Both the position numbers and the translations under genes were made by a program. A stretch of DNA of 64,000 nucleotides from Onchidella celtica. Lineage: Eukaryota; Mollusca; Gastropoda; Systellommatophora; Onchidiidae. Under the pieces are notes generated by a model. That model did no database searches and was not told the DNA's origin. It was given only the letters and a program-made list of their open reading frames with translations. How positions within the stretch are numbered: position 1 is the stretch's first letter; every line of letters begins with the position of its first letter. Shown one piece after another: positions 11,980-25,458 of this stretch. The stretch is taken from contig OZ007581.1 in NCBI GenBank assembly GCA_963931925.1, positions 12,522,162 to 12,586,161 of the forward strand, given 5' to 3'.

Positions 11980-12090
11980 TGGATGAATGAGAGGATGGAT
12001 GGATGGATGGATGAATCGATGGATGGATAGGTTCGTGGGTGGGTGGAAGGATAGGTGGAATGATTGTAGATGGATTTATGGGTGGATAAG
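11980..12090. repeat. (GGAT)n-rich tract in gene A intron 4
   Basis: Degenerate GGATGGAT repeats just downstream, in transcript terms, of CTLD exon 4. Confidence 0.8.
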
Positions 12091-12108
12091 TTATGGATGG
12101 ACTTATAC

Positions 12109-12253
12109 CGGCTTGTGCTTGGCAAATATAATTGGAACGGATTGGTGTGTAGCGTTTTTCCCAGCCATTTTGAGTAATACCAACATGGCGTTTGTAAGTG
12201 GAGGAACTTGGTTCTCCATCTTTCCAACCAGAATAGTCGTTACCTGCCATTGC
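12109..12253 (-). CDS. Gene A exon 4: long-loop half of the CTLD
   Basis: 145 bp, phase 0 to 1. It encodes AMAGNDYSGWKDGEPSSST, KRHVGITQNGWEKRYTPI and RSNYICQAQA. The sugar-specificity position reads EPS rather than EPN or QPD. Confidence 0.85.
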
Positions 12254-13169
12254 CTGTATGGAAAAAAAAGTATGGAAACGGTACATTCTATTGTGACCCA
12301 TCGCCACGGAAGTTATATTTGTGGTATTTTGAGTCCTTGATATCAAGTATAAGAAGTGTTTATCCACATTAATTTCACACTGGTTTCATCAAAGTGTGGC
12401 AAATATAATTGAAGGGAGTCTTACTTGGTCTGAGAATCACGGTTTTGAGACTTCCCAAATTAAAGATGAGCTATGTTTTTGCACAACACCGGATACTTTT
12501 TATTTAACCTAAGACAGTGACATTTGTCAGGGTTGATTTCCAATTTATATACAATATTCAGGATATTGTTTTTGAAATGGGTCGAAGGATTGGAGATTGG
12601 AAAATAGTGCACATTCTCTAATGGTTACTATTTCATGAAAATCACAGAAGCAATTCCCTCGATGGAATGTGAATTTTATTATTTTGCATGCATACAGCTG
12701 ATTACATATTTATTTATTCTGTAAACTCGTTTAATTTCGAATATACCAGTGCAAACTTTGTCTTATTTCTTTTTATAGATAGTGAATTAAGGCCCTTTGT
12801 GGTAAGCAAACATGAAATGTCATCTAAATTCGTTCAAAAAATTATTTCTACAAAACCTGTTAGGCAGATATTTAAAATTCATGTCATTCAATGTGGTATC
12901 ACGGGGAAAATAGAACAGCACAAGAAATCCTAAGCCATTGGTATGCCTCCGGGCTTTAGGGGCCCTACATGCCGAATGAAGGCACAGCAAAATAAAGCGG
13001 GAAAATCGTTATTTTGCCTTGCCATTTAGTCTTGTTTCCAATAGAATCATACAAACAGAATAAAGAGTTGTGTTTCTTTTGTTTGTTTTTGTCATTTCCA
13101 AAATGTTCACACATTACAATATTATGTAATATTTGAATAAAAATTCATACCCGGTTATATGAATTGGGA

Positions 13170-13765
13170 CAAATGTAACTGTTGATGTAAATTTCAGCAC
13201 GTTATGATAGGGAGAGTCAGGTGATCTGAGCTGCTACCCTTTAAAAACGAAACTGTCTCGAACTGTCGTAGAAAGGAATAAAAACAAGATCCGATGAACG
13301 ATTAACATTAACTTTTAATAACTGTAAATGAACGTTGGATATCTCACAGTAGTCACAGCTTACTTACAAGGAAGGCATGCAGTTACAAAAACTCAAATTG
13401 GATTTTGCAGACACAAAATGACGGGATCTTACCCACAGGCGGAATAACTGACTCTTGCACACGCACTCACTCGCTTGCCATCCTCATCTAGATAGAACGT
13501 TCACGAACGGTAAATCCAGAAACTACGGGATGCATAAAGGCCACCTAATCGCACTTAGACACGTCATAGAATTGCGTCACTCCAAGGCCAACCTAGCCTA
13601 ATTACTCAGACATGATTGATTTGGTACATTCTCGACTGAACTACAATAAACAATTACGTCACACTGCGAGACATCACGGAAAAGTAAAACTAGCACACGA
13701 GGGGTCGCCGAGGGCTGCGGACAACATTGTTAGCCCGTATGTCTAAGACGCAACAGCAAGGCAGA
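13170..13765. repeat. Copy-specific insertion of about 0.6 kb in gene A intron 3
   Basis: The two sides meet directly in gene B near 42810. The inserted DNA has no long frame, and possible AGATGTAAA-like edges are not conclusive. Confidence 0.5.
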
Positions 13766-14206
13766 TGTAAAAATATAGGTAAAGACAACAGCACGGTTAT
13801 TCACCGTCAATAAATCCCAATAACAAATTGTTGCTCCTTTTCCCGAGGATAATTGGACGCCAAAGTCGCGCATTAATTATTGTTGTCTAGATTTACTACC
13901 TTACACCTAGGGTGGACACGGAGAAAACCGGTTCTACAAAAACAATACTATTTTAAAAGTTCGCTACTGTTAGAAATCTGCTTGTTTGTTTCTACTATAG
14001 CTTTCAGTTTCAGATGTGATTAAATTTTTAGAGAGAACCTGATTTTCAAAACGATAGTTTTTTTTCATCTCAGAAATGACAGACCAGTGGTATTGACATG
14101 ACTTAGAACCAACTGTAACAGTTGGGTTGAAACATTTCTTTGGCTAGAGAAGTAAACTGATTCTCCAGTTCAACGGTCAGCTACCACTGGAATATACACG
14201 ACACAG

Positions 14207-14482
14207 GTGCCCATAAGCGGTGGCTTAATTATGGTTTTGTCTTTGCTAATTTTCAGACCAACTCTTTTGCTGTGTTTGTTTATATGTTCAGATTGGTTTC
14301 CATCTGCTTTGCGTCGTCTGTGCAAAGTGCCACATCGTCTGACAATCTCAGATCTTTCAGATATTCTCTATCTGTGTTTATGCCATTTTCTAGGTCTGAC
14401 GGTGTTAAATATTTCTTTCACCGCTGCTGTAAATAATTTTGGCGATATGGGTTCTCATTGTCTCACTCGTCTTTCTGTTTGA
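14207..14482 (-). mobile_element. Decayed RTE-like reverse transcriptase fragment in gene A
   Basis: The minus strand reads EPISPKLFTAAVKEIF and then LRLSDDVALCTDDAKQME, remnants of the GDPISPKLF and FADD motifs, with several stops. The same remnant is in gene B, so it predates the duplication. Confidence 0.65.
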
Positions 14483-16142
14483 CACATGGCTGTCGATGTG
14501 GATTCTGATGGAGGCTTCTTGATATATATTTTGCAATATATTGATGTAAACTTCATTGAGATTGAATTTTCGGGTGAACAATGCATAGGTGAAAGGCGAA
14601 AGGTGAATTATGTTGCAAAGAACATGTGACCCCATCCCGTTACCAACGTGGACTGTTTCTTCAGGTTGTGCTAAAGGAACTTGAGAAGCAACTTCTTCAT
14701 GACTGTCTTCCCTAATTTCTGCCTTATAACATACTTTGTCATTCAAATATTGTACTCAAATAAGAAAAAGATCCTATTATAACCAATAATTGTGTTTGGT
14801 GTAAATTTGTTAGAAAATATAGGGAAATTAGGAAAATGTGCAATAAAAGTTATCTGAATATTTAACTTTAAGAAAAAATTGATATAACTGCGCAAACATT
14901 TTATATCAAAGAACGAAATGCCTTTGTAGTCACAAGAACACTGAAAGTTTTGTTCATCAGAGATCACACACAAGCCAGTTATAGAAGTTACAACTGTTGT
15001 GGACAGAAATCCATTAACCTCTTGTAAAAATTCTCATTATGTCAAGTGTGTAGCCGCCCTATAAAACGAGGCACTTCATGCCTTTTGATGGTGTGGAAAT
15101 ATTGGTATCACCAAATAGGTTATTCAAAGCCCTTTTATTTGTTTAAAAAAATATTGCTGTATTTTAATTAACATAGACGATACGGCCTCTAAGAGACAGG
15201 AAGTGACCAAACCACAGTTTTGAGAAAAATGCTATAGAACTTTCAGCTTTTAGTCAAAATTGTTGATGGTGACTGGATTCACATTAAATTTTGAGGCATT
15301 TACCCTACTCAAACAGGATTATCATTGGAAAAGAAATAATAAAGAGGTTACACTTTTCAAATATACTGAAAATGCAAATACGATAAAAAGGGCCTTATGA
15401 TGCCTTTTAACGATTTTCTCGAATGAGGTAATGCCGAAATGTACCTCATTTTGTCAGGCGGCTGAACACGTGATTTTTATCTTTCCTATTCTTAATACTA
15501 TTCTAACTTCCTTCCAATTTTTTAAGCCTCACCCAATACGTGTATGTTCCACAGCTACCGAGTCAAATTTTCCTAAAAAGGGGTCACACTAGCGTTTGGG
15601 CAGCCGCGACGGTACTCGAAATGCTTGATGTGCAGAATTTGATTATTGAAAGACATATTCCAATTTGCACTTCCATCATGAATAATAAAAATCAGCCTTA
15701 TGAGCTGAGATGTTATGTTTGAATTACCTCTTCATAATTAAATATGTTTACCACCATGCAGCCCTTCGTTAAAAATCCCGAAAAGCCTGTTGGCTCTGTG
15801 ACGTCAAGTACCCCCAAACTATTGTCTGTTTGCTTTTCCAGGATATTATTCTGTCCCATCGAGGAGTAAATTATTTTCTAGCTATGATACTTGAGTGGGG
15901 AATGATTGACTGTGATATATCTGCAGACGTTTTCACACTAAGCCATATGGAACTGAGTTTTACTTACTATACTAGAATGAATCAGATGTTTTGACGAAGT
16001 GAAAAAATAAAATATAAAGAGCCCAAGTTTGTGACGCCAGCTTCAAAATAGTATTTTTTTTTTCACAAAGGAATCAAAGAATGATACATTTCGTAAACTC
16101 CTTCTCCCGACATCTTCAACTCTGTGTGCATAGCAACATTAC

Positions 16143-16237
16143 CTGAGGGTTGTCCTTGCCCCACACATATTTTCCAGTAACGGCTCTGTCATTGAGGCCT
16201 ATAAAAGCATAGCGATAGCCCGATTCTTGCAGCAACT
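16143..16237 (-). CDS. Gene A exon 3: CTLD core (FIGLND)
   Basis: 95 bp, phase 1 to 0. It encodes [19 protein letters not shown] and [12 protein letters not shown], identical to gene B except at one codon. Confidence 0.86.
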
Positions 16238-16886
16238 CTGAAATCAGAATGTGTAAAACCATAAAGGGGACAATTTCTATGTCGTAGCGAAGTAAAAAAC
16301 CGATGAAGATTTTGAAGGAGAGAGTGTCTGTATTGTACCTATGTTGTAATGCAATGAAGAATATACGGGAGATAACGTCTGTGTTGAATCTAAGTTATGA
16401 ATGCAATGAAGAATATGAAGAGGGACAATAACTATGTTTTTTCGAAGTTACAATACAATGAAGAATCTGAAGGCAGACACTGCTTATGTTGTATCTATGT
16501 AAAAATGCAATGAATATGAAAGGAGACAATGGCTGTATCTGAGTGATAATGCTATGAGGAATATGAGGGAGACATTTTCTATGTTGTTTCTAAGCTATCA
16601 TGCAGTGAAGAATTTGATGGGAAAATGCTATGTTGTACATAAATTGAATGTATGGATAGACGCATTTACTAAGGGGCAAAGTGATCTTGAAAAAAACAAA
16701 ACAAAACGTATTCATTTATCTCATCGGGGACTACAGCCAAGGATTCAGTTAGTGGCACAATTTCATGCTGCAATTAAAGGATGTGACATGTCATGATTTT
16801 TAGATTTTTTTTTTTCTGTTTTACACGCTGGCCAATACACGGAAGAGTAACTTGCAGTAATTCAACCAACAAACTGGTTATATTAC

Positions 16887-16937
16887 CTCCCTCATCCCAT
16901 TCATCATAACCACCGCAGTCAATCTGATCCAGGCTAT
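16887..16937 (-). other. Possible phase-neutral cassette exon, gene A
   Basis: A 51-bp phase 1-1 interval in intron 2 reads DSLDQIDCGGYDEWDEG with a GTAAT donor and an AG after a pyrimidine-rich stretch. It is open in both copies. Exon 2 to exon 3 already makes a canonical CTLD without it, so it is optional at best. Confidence 0.2.
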
Positions 16938-17635
16938 CTCAGCGGCGGAAATTGGGGAGGGTCGGGGGTGCAGGTGCAATGGACACAATGTGACAACTCG
17001 ACGCTTTGTTGTCCACCCTTGATGTCGTTAAACATTGCATAAAGTCGTAAGTGATAGATCATACCTTAAGATGGCAGTAACATCTTCACGTTCTCAAATG
17101 TTTGGATAAATTTAAACAGACGGCACCCATAATACAATCTTCAATAAAACAGGTTTAAATCAAACCATTTAACAACAGCGGTGTTGAATTTGTTAAAGGG
17201 AGATGGCATCTTTCATAATCAGGGTGCTGAACATGTCACACGAAAGCAACATATTTAATAGTTGCAATACTGAACGGGTGAAATGAAAGTATTCACTATA
17301 ACATTTACGGTATTGAAAATGCCAAAGGAAATCTTCAATGATCACAGTATCGGACACGTCAAAGGAAAACTACATGCTTAACAACGGCAATATTAAATAT
17401 ATCAAAGGAAAATAATGTCTTTACTTTACTTACTTATTTTTCCTATCCAGCAGTCTTCTGAGCATGTGCCCTTCGACAATAATAAGCATATCAAGGAAAA
17501 CAATGCCTTTAAAAATTGCTATTTTGAACATGTCAAAGGAAAGCAATACGTTTAAATGCTGCTATACTGAGCGCGTGAAATGAAAGTAATAATTTCAACA
17601 ATTACGATATTGAACATGCCAAAGGAAAACTATAC

Positions 17636-17812
17636 CTTTAACAAAATTGTCCGTTGTTTCATCAAAGATGTAGACAAGATGACCAGGCGTGGTTGCCCGA
17701 CCTTCTCTGGCGCACCTGTTGCTGGCGTCGTAAAACGAAATCCAATCATAGAAGAACTTCATGCAAGTGCCGGTATGACTGTGATACTTCCACCCAGACT
17801 TGCATCCAATTT
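17636..17812 (-). CDS. Gene A exon 2: first part of the CTLD
   Basis: 177 bp, phase 1 to 1. It encodes [31 protein letters not shown] and [19 protein letters not shown]. The Cys pattern equals that of gene B. Confidence 0.86.
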
Positions 17813-18737
17813 CTGATAATGTAGGAACAAGTAATGTCCGCCTTGTAAAGATCTAGGTAAAAACAGTACAACTATTATTTCCCCATTCTGCACCGTACTA
17901 GCCATCGCTGATTTACACCTACTGTCCCAGCTATTAAATGAGAAGCCTATGCCCAGCGGGTGTCACAGAAGACAAAGAAGCCCACTTTTCGTTACTACAA
18001 CACTGACATTATGGAATTGAACCAGTGACGACACCGAAACAGAGGAAACCTAAAATTAGAAGTTCGGCTGGCCGTTTGTAAAGAAAGTTGTAGGAATCAA
18101 TTTCCAGTCAAACTAGTCAATTTTACCTGACGAAAAAGCGTTTCTTAATTTGGGGTGCCAAAAATGGTGAATAGATTAAATTAAAAAATGAATTTTGTCC
18201 AAAACGGTGGATGTCCACTAACTCATCATCATTTGTTCTTCTTGTTTTTATTATTTTTTGGAGAAGCAAAAAACTGGATAATTTTCTTTGTCGGACTAAT
18301 AACTCACAATTCTTAAAGAAAACTTGTTTCAACCCTTAGTTTTCAAAAACTAAACCCTTACTTGCAGCACAACTTGCGAGGGCTACAGTTTTTTTTTTTA
18401 AAGGACGAGTTGCGACAGTTTTACCCTGTGCCCTCGATTGGCACTTTTTTTTTGTTTGTTTATTATCATTACCATTATCAACGAATACACATGTATTAAC
18501 AGCAGTACCACCACTTTTAATATAATATAATTTTTAAAGCCGTAAATCAAAATTAGAATTTGGGCCCGACGCTTTTAAAGAGGACAGCTCAACTTGACAG
18601 TGTTCATACTGCATTTCAATAATGAATTAAACTGATATCATTAAGTTTAAATTAACGACCATCATCGGACAATGTTACAGCGCGCCCTGAAATATCACAG
18701 AAATCAAAGATATTTAACGTTTACTGCAAAATCTTAC

Positions 18738-18801
18738 CTGCAGAGAATAGACTACTTGTACACAGGACTGCAACCACCAGCACAGCTTTCAGCTGATCCA
18801 T
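18738..18801 (-). CDS. Gene A exon 1: start codon and signal peptide
   Basis: It encodes [21 protein letters not shown] with donor CAG|GTAAG in phase 1. The upstream bases, including the AAACATGG context, closely match gene B. Confidence 0.84.
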
Positions 18802-18999
18802 GTTTATATGGTCTTACAGATAAGTAATTTCAACACAGTTTCCGTCTCCTGGCACAGAAATAAATAGTATGGTGAAGTGACAGAACTACAGAATAACAGA
18901 CCACGATTAATGCTGGGCTACTAGAAAGACCACACTAAATCTCCACGTATCAACTTCTGCACTCAAACTAACAAATCCCATGTGTGACACTGAGACTAA

Positions 19000-21540
19000 T
19001 GAAAACCAGAGAACTATAAGAAGAGCATGTTTGTATTCATTGCAGATTTATTTCTTGATAGATTAATCAGATTTGATCATTTTTTATCACGAAGTAAAAC
19101 AGAAATGAAGATAAAAACATCATAATGATGATATCACTGGGGAATGCCTGAACCCTCACAATTGTAGTATAAAGAAAATAACATTTTATAGTAAATGAAT
19201 TAGGACAAAAAAAATAATAACAACAACAAGGATAAATATAATATTTAAATTATAATAAAACATATAACAATAACGTAAAAATGAGCACAATAACTGGATA
19301 ATAATTATAATAATGATAATAATATATTTCTACAAATTCCTGTTATAATACGGATATCTATAGTACACTGTAGCGTATTTTTCACCGTGCTATGTAATGG
19401 AAGTAGTCGCGTCCAAAATAATATTACTAACTAGAACAAAATGTAATTCAGAAGAGCAACTCCCTTGCATGTCACCGGAAATCCTGTGCCAAACATGTTT
19501 TTGAAGTGTCACTTTAGCTGCTCTTTGATGAGTAATTTAACCATTTCCTGTTTGTGGAATGCATGCTAGTTTTAATCATGTTGTTTTGTTTACAGAAACG
19601 TTGTGAAGTCTTCCCCAATCTGCATCTCCATCTTTTTTCTTGATCAAATTCTGTAATCATACACATTATCTCTGTCCTATCTCACAGTTTTCCTACTCCA
19701 GGACCATACGAATTGTCTCTGTCCTACCTCACAGTTTTCCTACTCCAGGACCAAACGAATTATCTCTGTCTTATCTCACGGTTTTCCTACTCCAGGATCA
19801 TAGGTACTATCTCTGTCCTATTTGGCACCTTTCTCAGTCCCTGACAAAAGCTACCTCTGTCCTATCTCACATTTTTCCTACTAAAGGATCATACAAGCTA
19901 TCTTAGTCCTATCTCAATGTTTCGCAGTCCTTGACCATACAAACTATCTTACTTCTTCCACTAAATTGGCGATTTCAAAACAGAAATCGAGAAGCTTCTT
20001 CCACCGGATATGCTACCCAGGAAGCCCATGGCAAGGATTGGGGGGGGGGGGGTGGGGGAAGGGAGTGGGAAAGGGAGGGGGTTGCGGTACATTCTTGTTT
20101 CACTTCGTATTGTTTGTATGGTATATTTCTTATTAATTTATTTCTATTACTCTAGAAAATAAATGATTGAATGAACAAAAATACAACACAAAAAACTATA
20201 ATAAAATAAAATAAAATAAAAACAAACAACTGAATCAAGAGACACATAAAGAAAAAAAAATCAGTCATGAAAAATAACTTATTTTTTAACCATAATAGTT
20301 ATAGTTAGTTAACTCTTGGCAGGGGTGGGATATGGATTATGACAGTGTCCAAAAATCCATTATGTATCAGATCCATGGCCGATACCATGAATAATGACAT
20401 ACCCCTTGGTAATAAAACATATTAGCCCATCACTAATTAGTTTCAAATAAATCCAGTAAACTTTGGCGAGGAATTTCGATATTGAACTTGGCATTTTTGG
20501 AGGACTCAAATGCCAAGATCACGCAAAAACAGTCTTCTGGCGATGTGAAGGATATTACAATGGAAGTGATGAAATTTCATAATGAATCAATTCAAAGTTG
20601 ATTTACTTCGGATTATTGCATTTATGTGGGAATGATGATAACTGGCTGGCTACACCATTCATTCAACCAGTCCCCGTGCTAATTCCAACTTACTCAGTTT
20701 GCCTTTATTTAGCTACAACAAAAGTCAGTTTTCCCACCTAATCTCTGTATGCAGTTTGTGCGTGGGATTCCATAAATGATTTAAAAAATAAAATTTACTT
20801 TTCTCAATGAATTCTACGTATTTCCATACAAAGGAATTTCGAGAAATATTCCCGCGGAGGAAAATATAAACAACACTGCATGAAAAGTTTCAGCCATTTC
20901 CATCTATTCTATTTAAAGATATTTTCAATTTGGTGTCTGAAATGCACTATAGCAGGGTTTTCCATCCAGGCCACAGGGTGTGCGAGGCGATATTTCCAGG
21001 GGTGCGAAAACTTTACTTTTGAAATTTTAAAATGACAGTGCACATGTCATCTTCTACCAGATTTTTTTTTTTACTCTTACTGTTGATGCAAGAATATTAT
21101 CAGAAGTTTTCTAGGGGTGCGGGATGTAGAAAAGGTTGAGAACCCCTGCACTTTCACAAAACAGTCCACCTTGCTTTCAGCAGACAAGGGGAAAAGAAAG
21201 ACTGCGTACTATGTGTATGGTCTAGCCTACGTTGTGTAATGTAAACCATACTTTTTTTGCCTACCGGATAGGGGGCACGGTGACATGATGAAGTTAAGTT
21301 TTGTTTAGGTGACTGGGCTGGAGCACATCCAGCCAACGCTCTCTCAGACACTTAGCTAGCGGCTCACGAACTCAAGGCCACAGGAAACAAGAAAGTTAGG
21401 CAGGACCGTTTTCAAGTAGTCCTTCACGTTGATTAGTGCGTTTTTTACACCATAGATCTCACCGCCTCTTCAGGGAGATTTTTGTAATTGTGCGAGGATA
21501 TATATACAATTTTAAAACTGTCACATAAAACACAATTTAT
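19000..21540. other. Upstream flank of gene A
   Basis: Mostly collinear with 49870-52080, except 19540-20300, which holds the tandem repeat and a G-run. No coding sequence is seen. Conservation reflects the duplication, not shown function. Confidence 0.5.
19655..19950. repeat. Tandem repeat of about 63 bp upstream of gene A
   Basis: About five units built on TCTGTCCTATCTCACAGTTT and CCTACTCCAGGACC. Not present upstream of gene B. Confidence 0.7.
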
Positions 21541-21569
21541 AGAGTGCAGTTAATAGATCAATAGCAGTT

Positions 21570-21953
<384 letters not shown>

Positions 21954-24637
21954 ACAGCGGGTGAGGTATTTTGCGATGTTATATACTGGCCTTAGAAATG
22001 ATTGGCATCTATGTGAATAATTTTCCCAACAAATCTAAACGCATCGTTCCTAATATGAATTTCAGCTAAGAAATTCCTACGCTATCACTCCATTTATGAT
22101 AAAATTACACTTCAATACAAACAATACAAAGATATTCTGTATTTATACTACATTTATCAGCTATATTTGTTAGTCAAGCCATATCTTACTCAATACATGT
22201 TGTATTTTACCGCTACACAAAGACTGCAACACCACCCAACCCAAACACTATTCCTTTTCTCTCGTTTGGCAATACTATAATTTTTTCAGAGCATTCAGAT
22301 GATTGGCACAAGTAAATTACTAAAAGGCAAAGCTTAAAAATTGGTATGCAAAGTTACAACTGATACTCAGATCATAACGCGGCAATTGGTGGTTGATAAT
22401 ACTGAGGGGTCTGTTTTTTCAAAACAATGTACTTTTTCGATACATTCCATCATTGCATGGTGTCCTCTTTCGGCTTTTGTGTTCTTTCTTTCAAGTGACT
22501 GTCATTTAAGAGCATTCAATTCCGTAACAATGATTCCCCATAACGGACATTTCTTTGAAAGGATCATAACATATTGTATTTGAGAGGGAGAGAGGAGGGA
22601 CAGTAAGAGACGGTGACCGGTACAAGGAGAGAGGTGAGGACGGAATCAGCTTTATCCAGAACAACGCCGCTTAACCAGCATCACTAGGTAATCAGGCCTA
22701 GATTAGTCTAGAAATTTCCGTTGGGGTTGATAGTATTACTATAATGGCTGGTTCCCTACATCAAACCGACGTCGACGTGATATCGTAACCAGGGGATATA
22801 ACAAGGAACGACATCATTCCATTGGGCAAACTTGATGTCAGTCCTAAGCTTTGTATTTCAGTATTGCTACTGATGGGACGGGAATCTTAGCTAGTATCAT
22901 AGGACTTGCCAATGTCTCGCGTCAGATACTGACTGAACAGTTGATACAATAAGCATCAACATTTTCATGCAGATTAGAATTGATACTCTGATCACAACAC
23001 GACCACTGACAATTACCTGCACCAAGGTGTCTATTATTTAAGAAAAAAAAAGACATATTTTTTCGCTTTATTTCGTCCTCAAATGGTGCCTTCCTTCGGC
23101 TTTTACGACTTTTTTCGACTGCCTTTCAAGAGTGCTCCATCCTGTACACTTTTCCCTAAGTAAAAGGAACAGCATGCGCAGCACACTAAGGCCCACAGAC
23201 ACTGTATTTGAGAGAGAGAATGACAAAAAGAGAGAGGGAGACACTCAGAGAGATAGATAGGGAGAGGGAGAGATAGAGAGAGAGATAGAGAGAGAAAGGG
23301 AGAGAGAGGGAGAGACAGGGACGGAATAGGCGAGGAGAAGAGGGGTATTCAAAGAGGGCTGAAGCAATTTTTCCCCACAGAACGACGGGAGCCTTAACTA
23401 GTTTGTATAATATTGCACACTATTTTTTATAATGATCGAATCGCCTGATATAATTGAGTCATCAGATCTTAAACCCATCCCCCGCCCCTTGCCATACACA
23501 GAAGTGTGTGCCATTCGCCTTTTTACCCTGACTGACAATGATCAGTTTAGATTTAAGATAAATGATAACTTTATTAATCTGTTTCCAGGAAATCTGTTGT
23601 CACAGCCTTCAGTAATTGTACAACAGTAAACACAATAATCTAAGACTCACAGGTCTTTAACGCATACAACACAATACGCACACTGCTCACACAACATTCC
23701 CAGCAAGTACGGACATTACACACACACACACACACACATACTGTCAGAACAGCCAAAATCGGAAAATTAACAACAGCATACTACATCAAGAAACACTACT
23801 ACTTCGAATTGTGGATGAAAAAAAAGATCGTCTATAGCATTCTCTGGTTTTTTTTAAAAATTCAAAATGGCACAGCAACACAAATAGTACTCATAGCGCA
23901 GAAATAAATATTATTTTTGAAAGGGCGGTTGTTGTTTTTTTAAAGCATTCTGCCTGGATCTATGCCATTAAGAACTTACAAACAAGCGCAACAGGTGGTC
24001 AAATGCACAAAACAACCCCCCCCCCCCCCCGTAAAAAAAAGAAAGAAGTACGACTGAGAGCAATGAGGTGAGACTATTCATCAATGAAATTTATCAACAT
24101 GTAATCTTGAATTTAGAATGAAATATAACTCAACAGCTTCTCGTTGTCATGGACAGGAAAGTGACTAGGAATGAGGAAATAGCGGAAAGTAATCCAGATG
24201 GCAAAAGTAGTTGGACGTAACTCGTGTCAACTTAATCATACTCAAATACTTTCTCAGTTGTGGCCCTTAGAAAGCGGGGTCGCCTGGGTATTCATGCTGA
24301 TGATTATTATGATTATGAAAAGAAAACAAATATAATTTTAAAAAAAACAACAACACATTTCCTGCGTATTTTATGGCACCGATTACCTTCAGACAATTTC
24401 ATTGATATTTGTTCAACAAAGGACATAAACATCACCAGAGCTGTTGTAAACTGAATCCACGCCGTAGCAAACAAGTGATGCAGATTTCCGACTCTGGATC
24501 TGGGGGGGGGGGGGGGGGTGAAAAAAAGACACATTTAACCATATCTTTCACATACATTTTTATTACATGTTCGTGCTACAATAATAGCATTCCTTTATGT
24601 TCTTACATCATGTCTAAAAATAACTGTTGACGGAGGT
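21954..24637. other. Intergenic stretch between gene A and gene B
   Basis: AT-rich with short GA, CA and C runs. No convincing frame, splice pattern or family is seen. It separates the GATA edge of copy A from the 3' end of gene B. Confidence 0.5.
23213..23317. repeat. (GA)n-rich tract
   Basis: Interrupted GAGAGA run in the intergenic region between genes A and B. Confidence 0.8.
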
Positions 24638-25206
24638 AAAGGCCTTTTTACACTGGAAGGTTTTAGGAATCGAAAAAAAGAAAAGGAAATCTAGCGGACA
24701 TGGTATTATGTTTACATTGTTCCGAAATCGGAATGGAATCCAACCCTGTCTTATCACGTGACACCTTCCGCAGTGAAAAATGGCATTCGGTCCAACTATC
24801 AATGAAACTTACTGAAAAATGTTTGAACGCGGGAGCTATCTATGGGATACTGAATCGGCTATATATCACCAAAAAGTAGGGGATAACCAAAACCCTTGGA
24901 ATTTTAGCAAGCGGTAAAAGCCCTTAAAAATCAGATTAATTTCACATTCATAATCTGTATTGAAAGCTCAGCCGAGGAACTCTTTCGCTTGGCAAGTCAG
25001 AGGCCAGCGGCGGCCAATCGGGCGTCCACCATATTCACAGGACCAAAAATATTTATGCGCATCGCCTTTCTTTCAGAAAACGCACCAATGTAAAGAAACA
25101 GCGTTTAAAGGTGGAGATCAGAAAGTAAAAATAGGAAAGCCAGGAGAGTTCTTCCCCCACAGTCCCCCATTCTTTTTTGCTATTCTTAAAGCCCACCAGT
25201 GTAAAC
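24638..25206. mobile_element. Possible longer element with the same ends
   Basis: The left end AAAGGCCTTTTTACACTGG with GGTTTTAGGAAT faces an inverted partner ending in CCACCAGTGTAAA. The interior is different and not coding. Confidence 0.4.
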
Positions 25207-25375
25207 TGCACACAAGTAAACTGTGTGGCCTGTATTATTAGTCTTTGATGAAGTCATATTTCTGTGTTTGGCTGACTCTTTCGTACACAGCACTGGAGGG
25301 TCATACATGTGGGTTAGGAAACTTGCGTGGAGCCTTACCTGCTCGAAGCTTCACTCCAACTTGTACTAAAATAAT

Positions 25376-25458
25376 CTAGTTTCCATCTTTATTTTCTTTG
25401 GCACTCTTGATTACCTTGTGTCCTTTCTTTTCAAAATCTTTCTTGATCGTCATGGCGT
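25376..25458 (-). CDS. Candidate gene B terminal exon: lysine-rich cytoplasmic tail
   Basis: The acceptor is CCTGATGTAG. The exon encodes [18 protein letters not shown] then AKENKDGN and a TAG stop. The lysine-rich, uncharacterised tail has no ITAM or ITIM that can be seen. Phase 1 fits the candidate membrane exon. A strong donor-like CAG|GTAAGG lies about 35 bp beyond the stop, so a 3'-UTR intron or alternative ending is possible. Confidence 0.45.

Larger units (their letters stand above)
1..18801 (-). pseudogene. Gene A: tandem paralogue of gene B, interrupted by a LINE in exon 7; 3' end off window
   Basis: Exons in transcript order: 18738-18801, 17636-17812, 16143-16237, 12109-12253, 11470-11727, 9662-9792, exon 7 split as 9090-9249 and 5085-5135, 3665-3985, 1735-1886, 1220-1346. 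Exons equivalent to B exons 11 onward would lie left of base 1. Splice sites and phases match gene B throughout, and no host exon other than exon 7 shows a stop. Read into the LINE, the protein ends four codons past residue RYH, giving about 347 residues: signal peptide, CTLD, Ig1 and most of Ig2. It is called a pseudogene because the downstream Ig domains and membrane anchor are cut off. It could equally be a functional secreted form or a polymorphic insertion allele. Confidence 0.75.

Noticed and set aside
11792-12367. Long His/Pro/Ser-rich frame (about 190 codons) on the minus strand
   Set aside because: Only the first third is CTLD exon 4. The rest is read-through into a (GGAT)n intron tract after a good GTATAAG donor.
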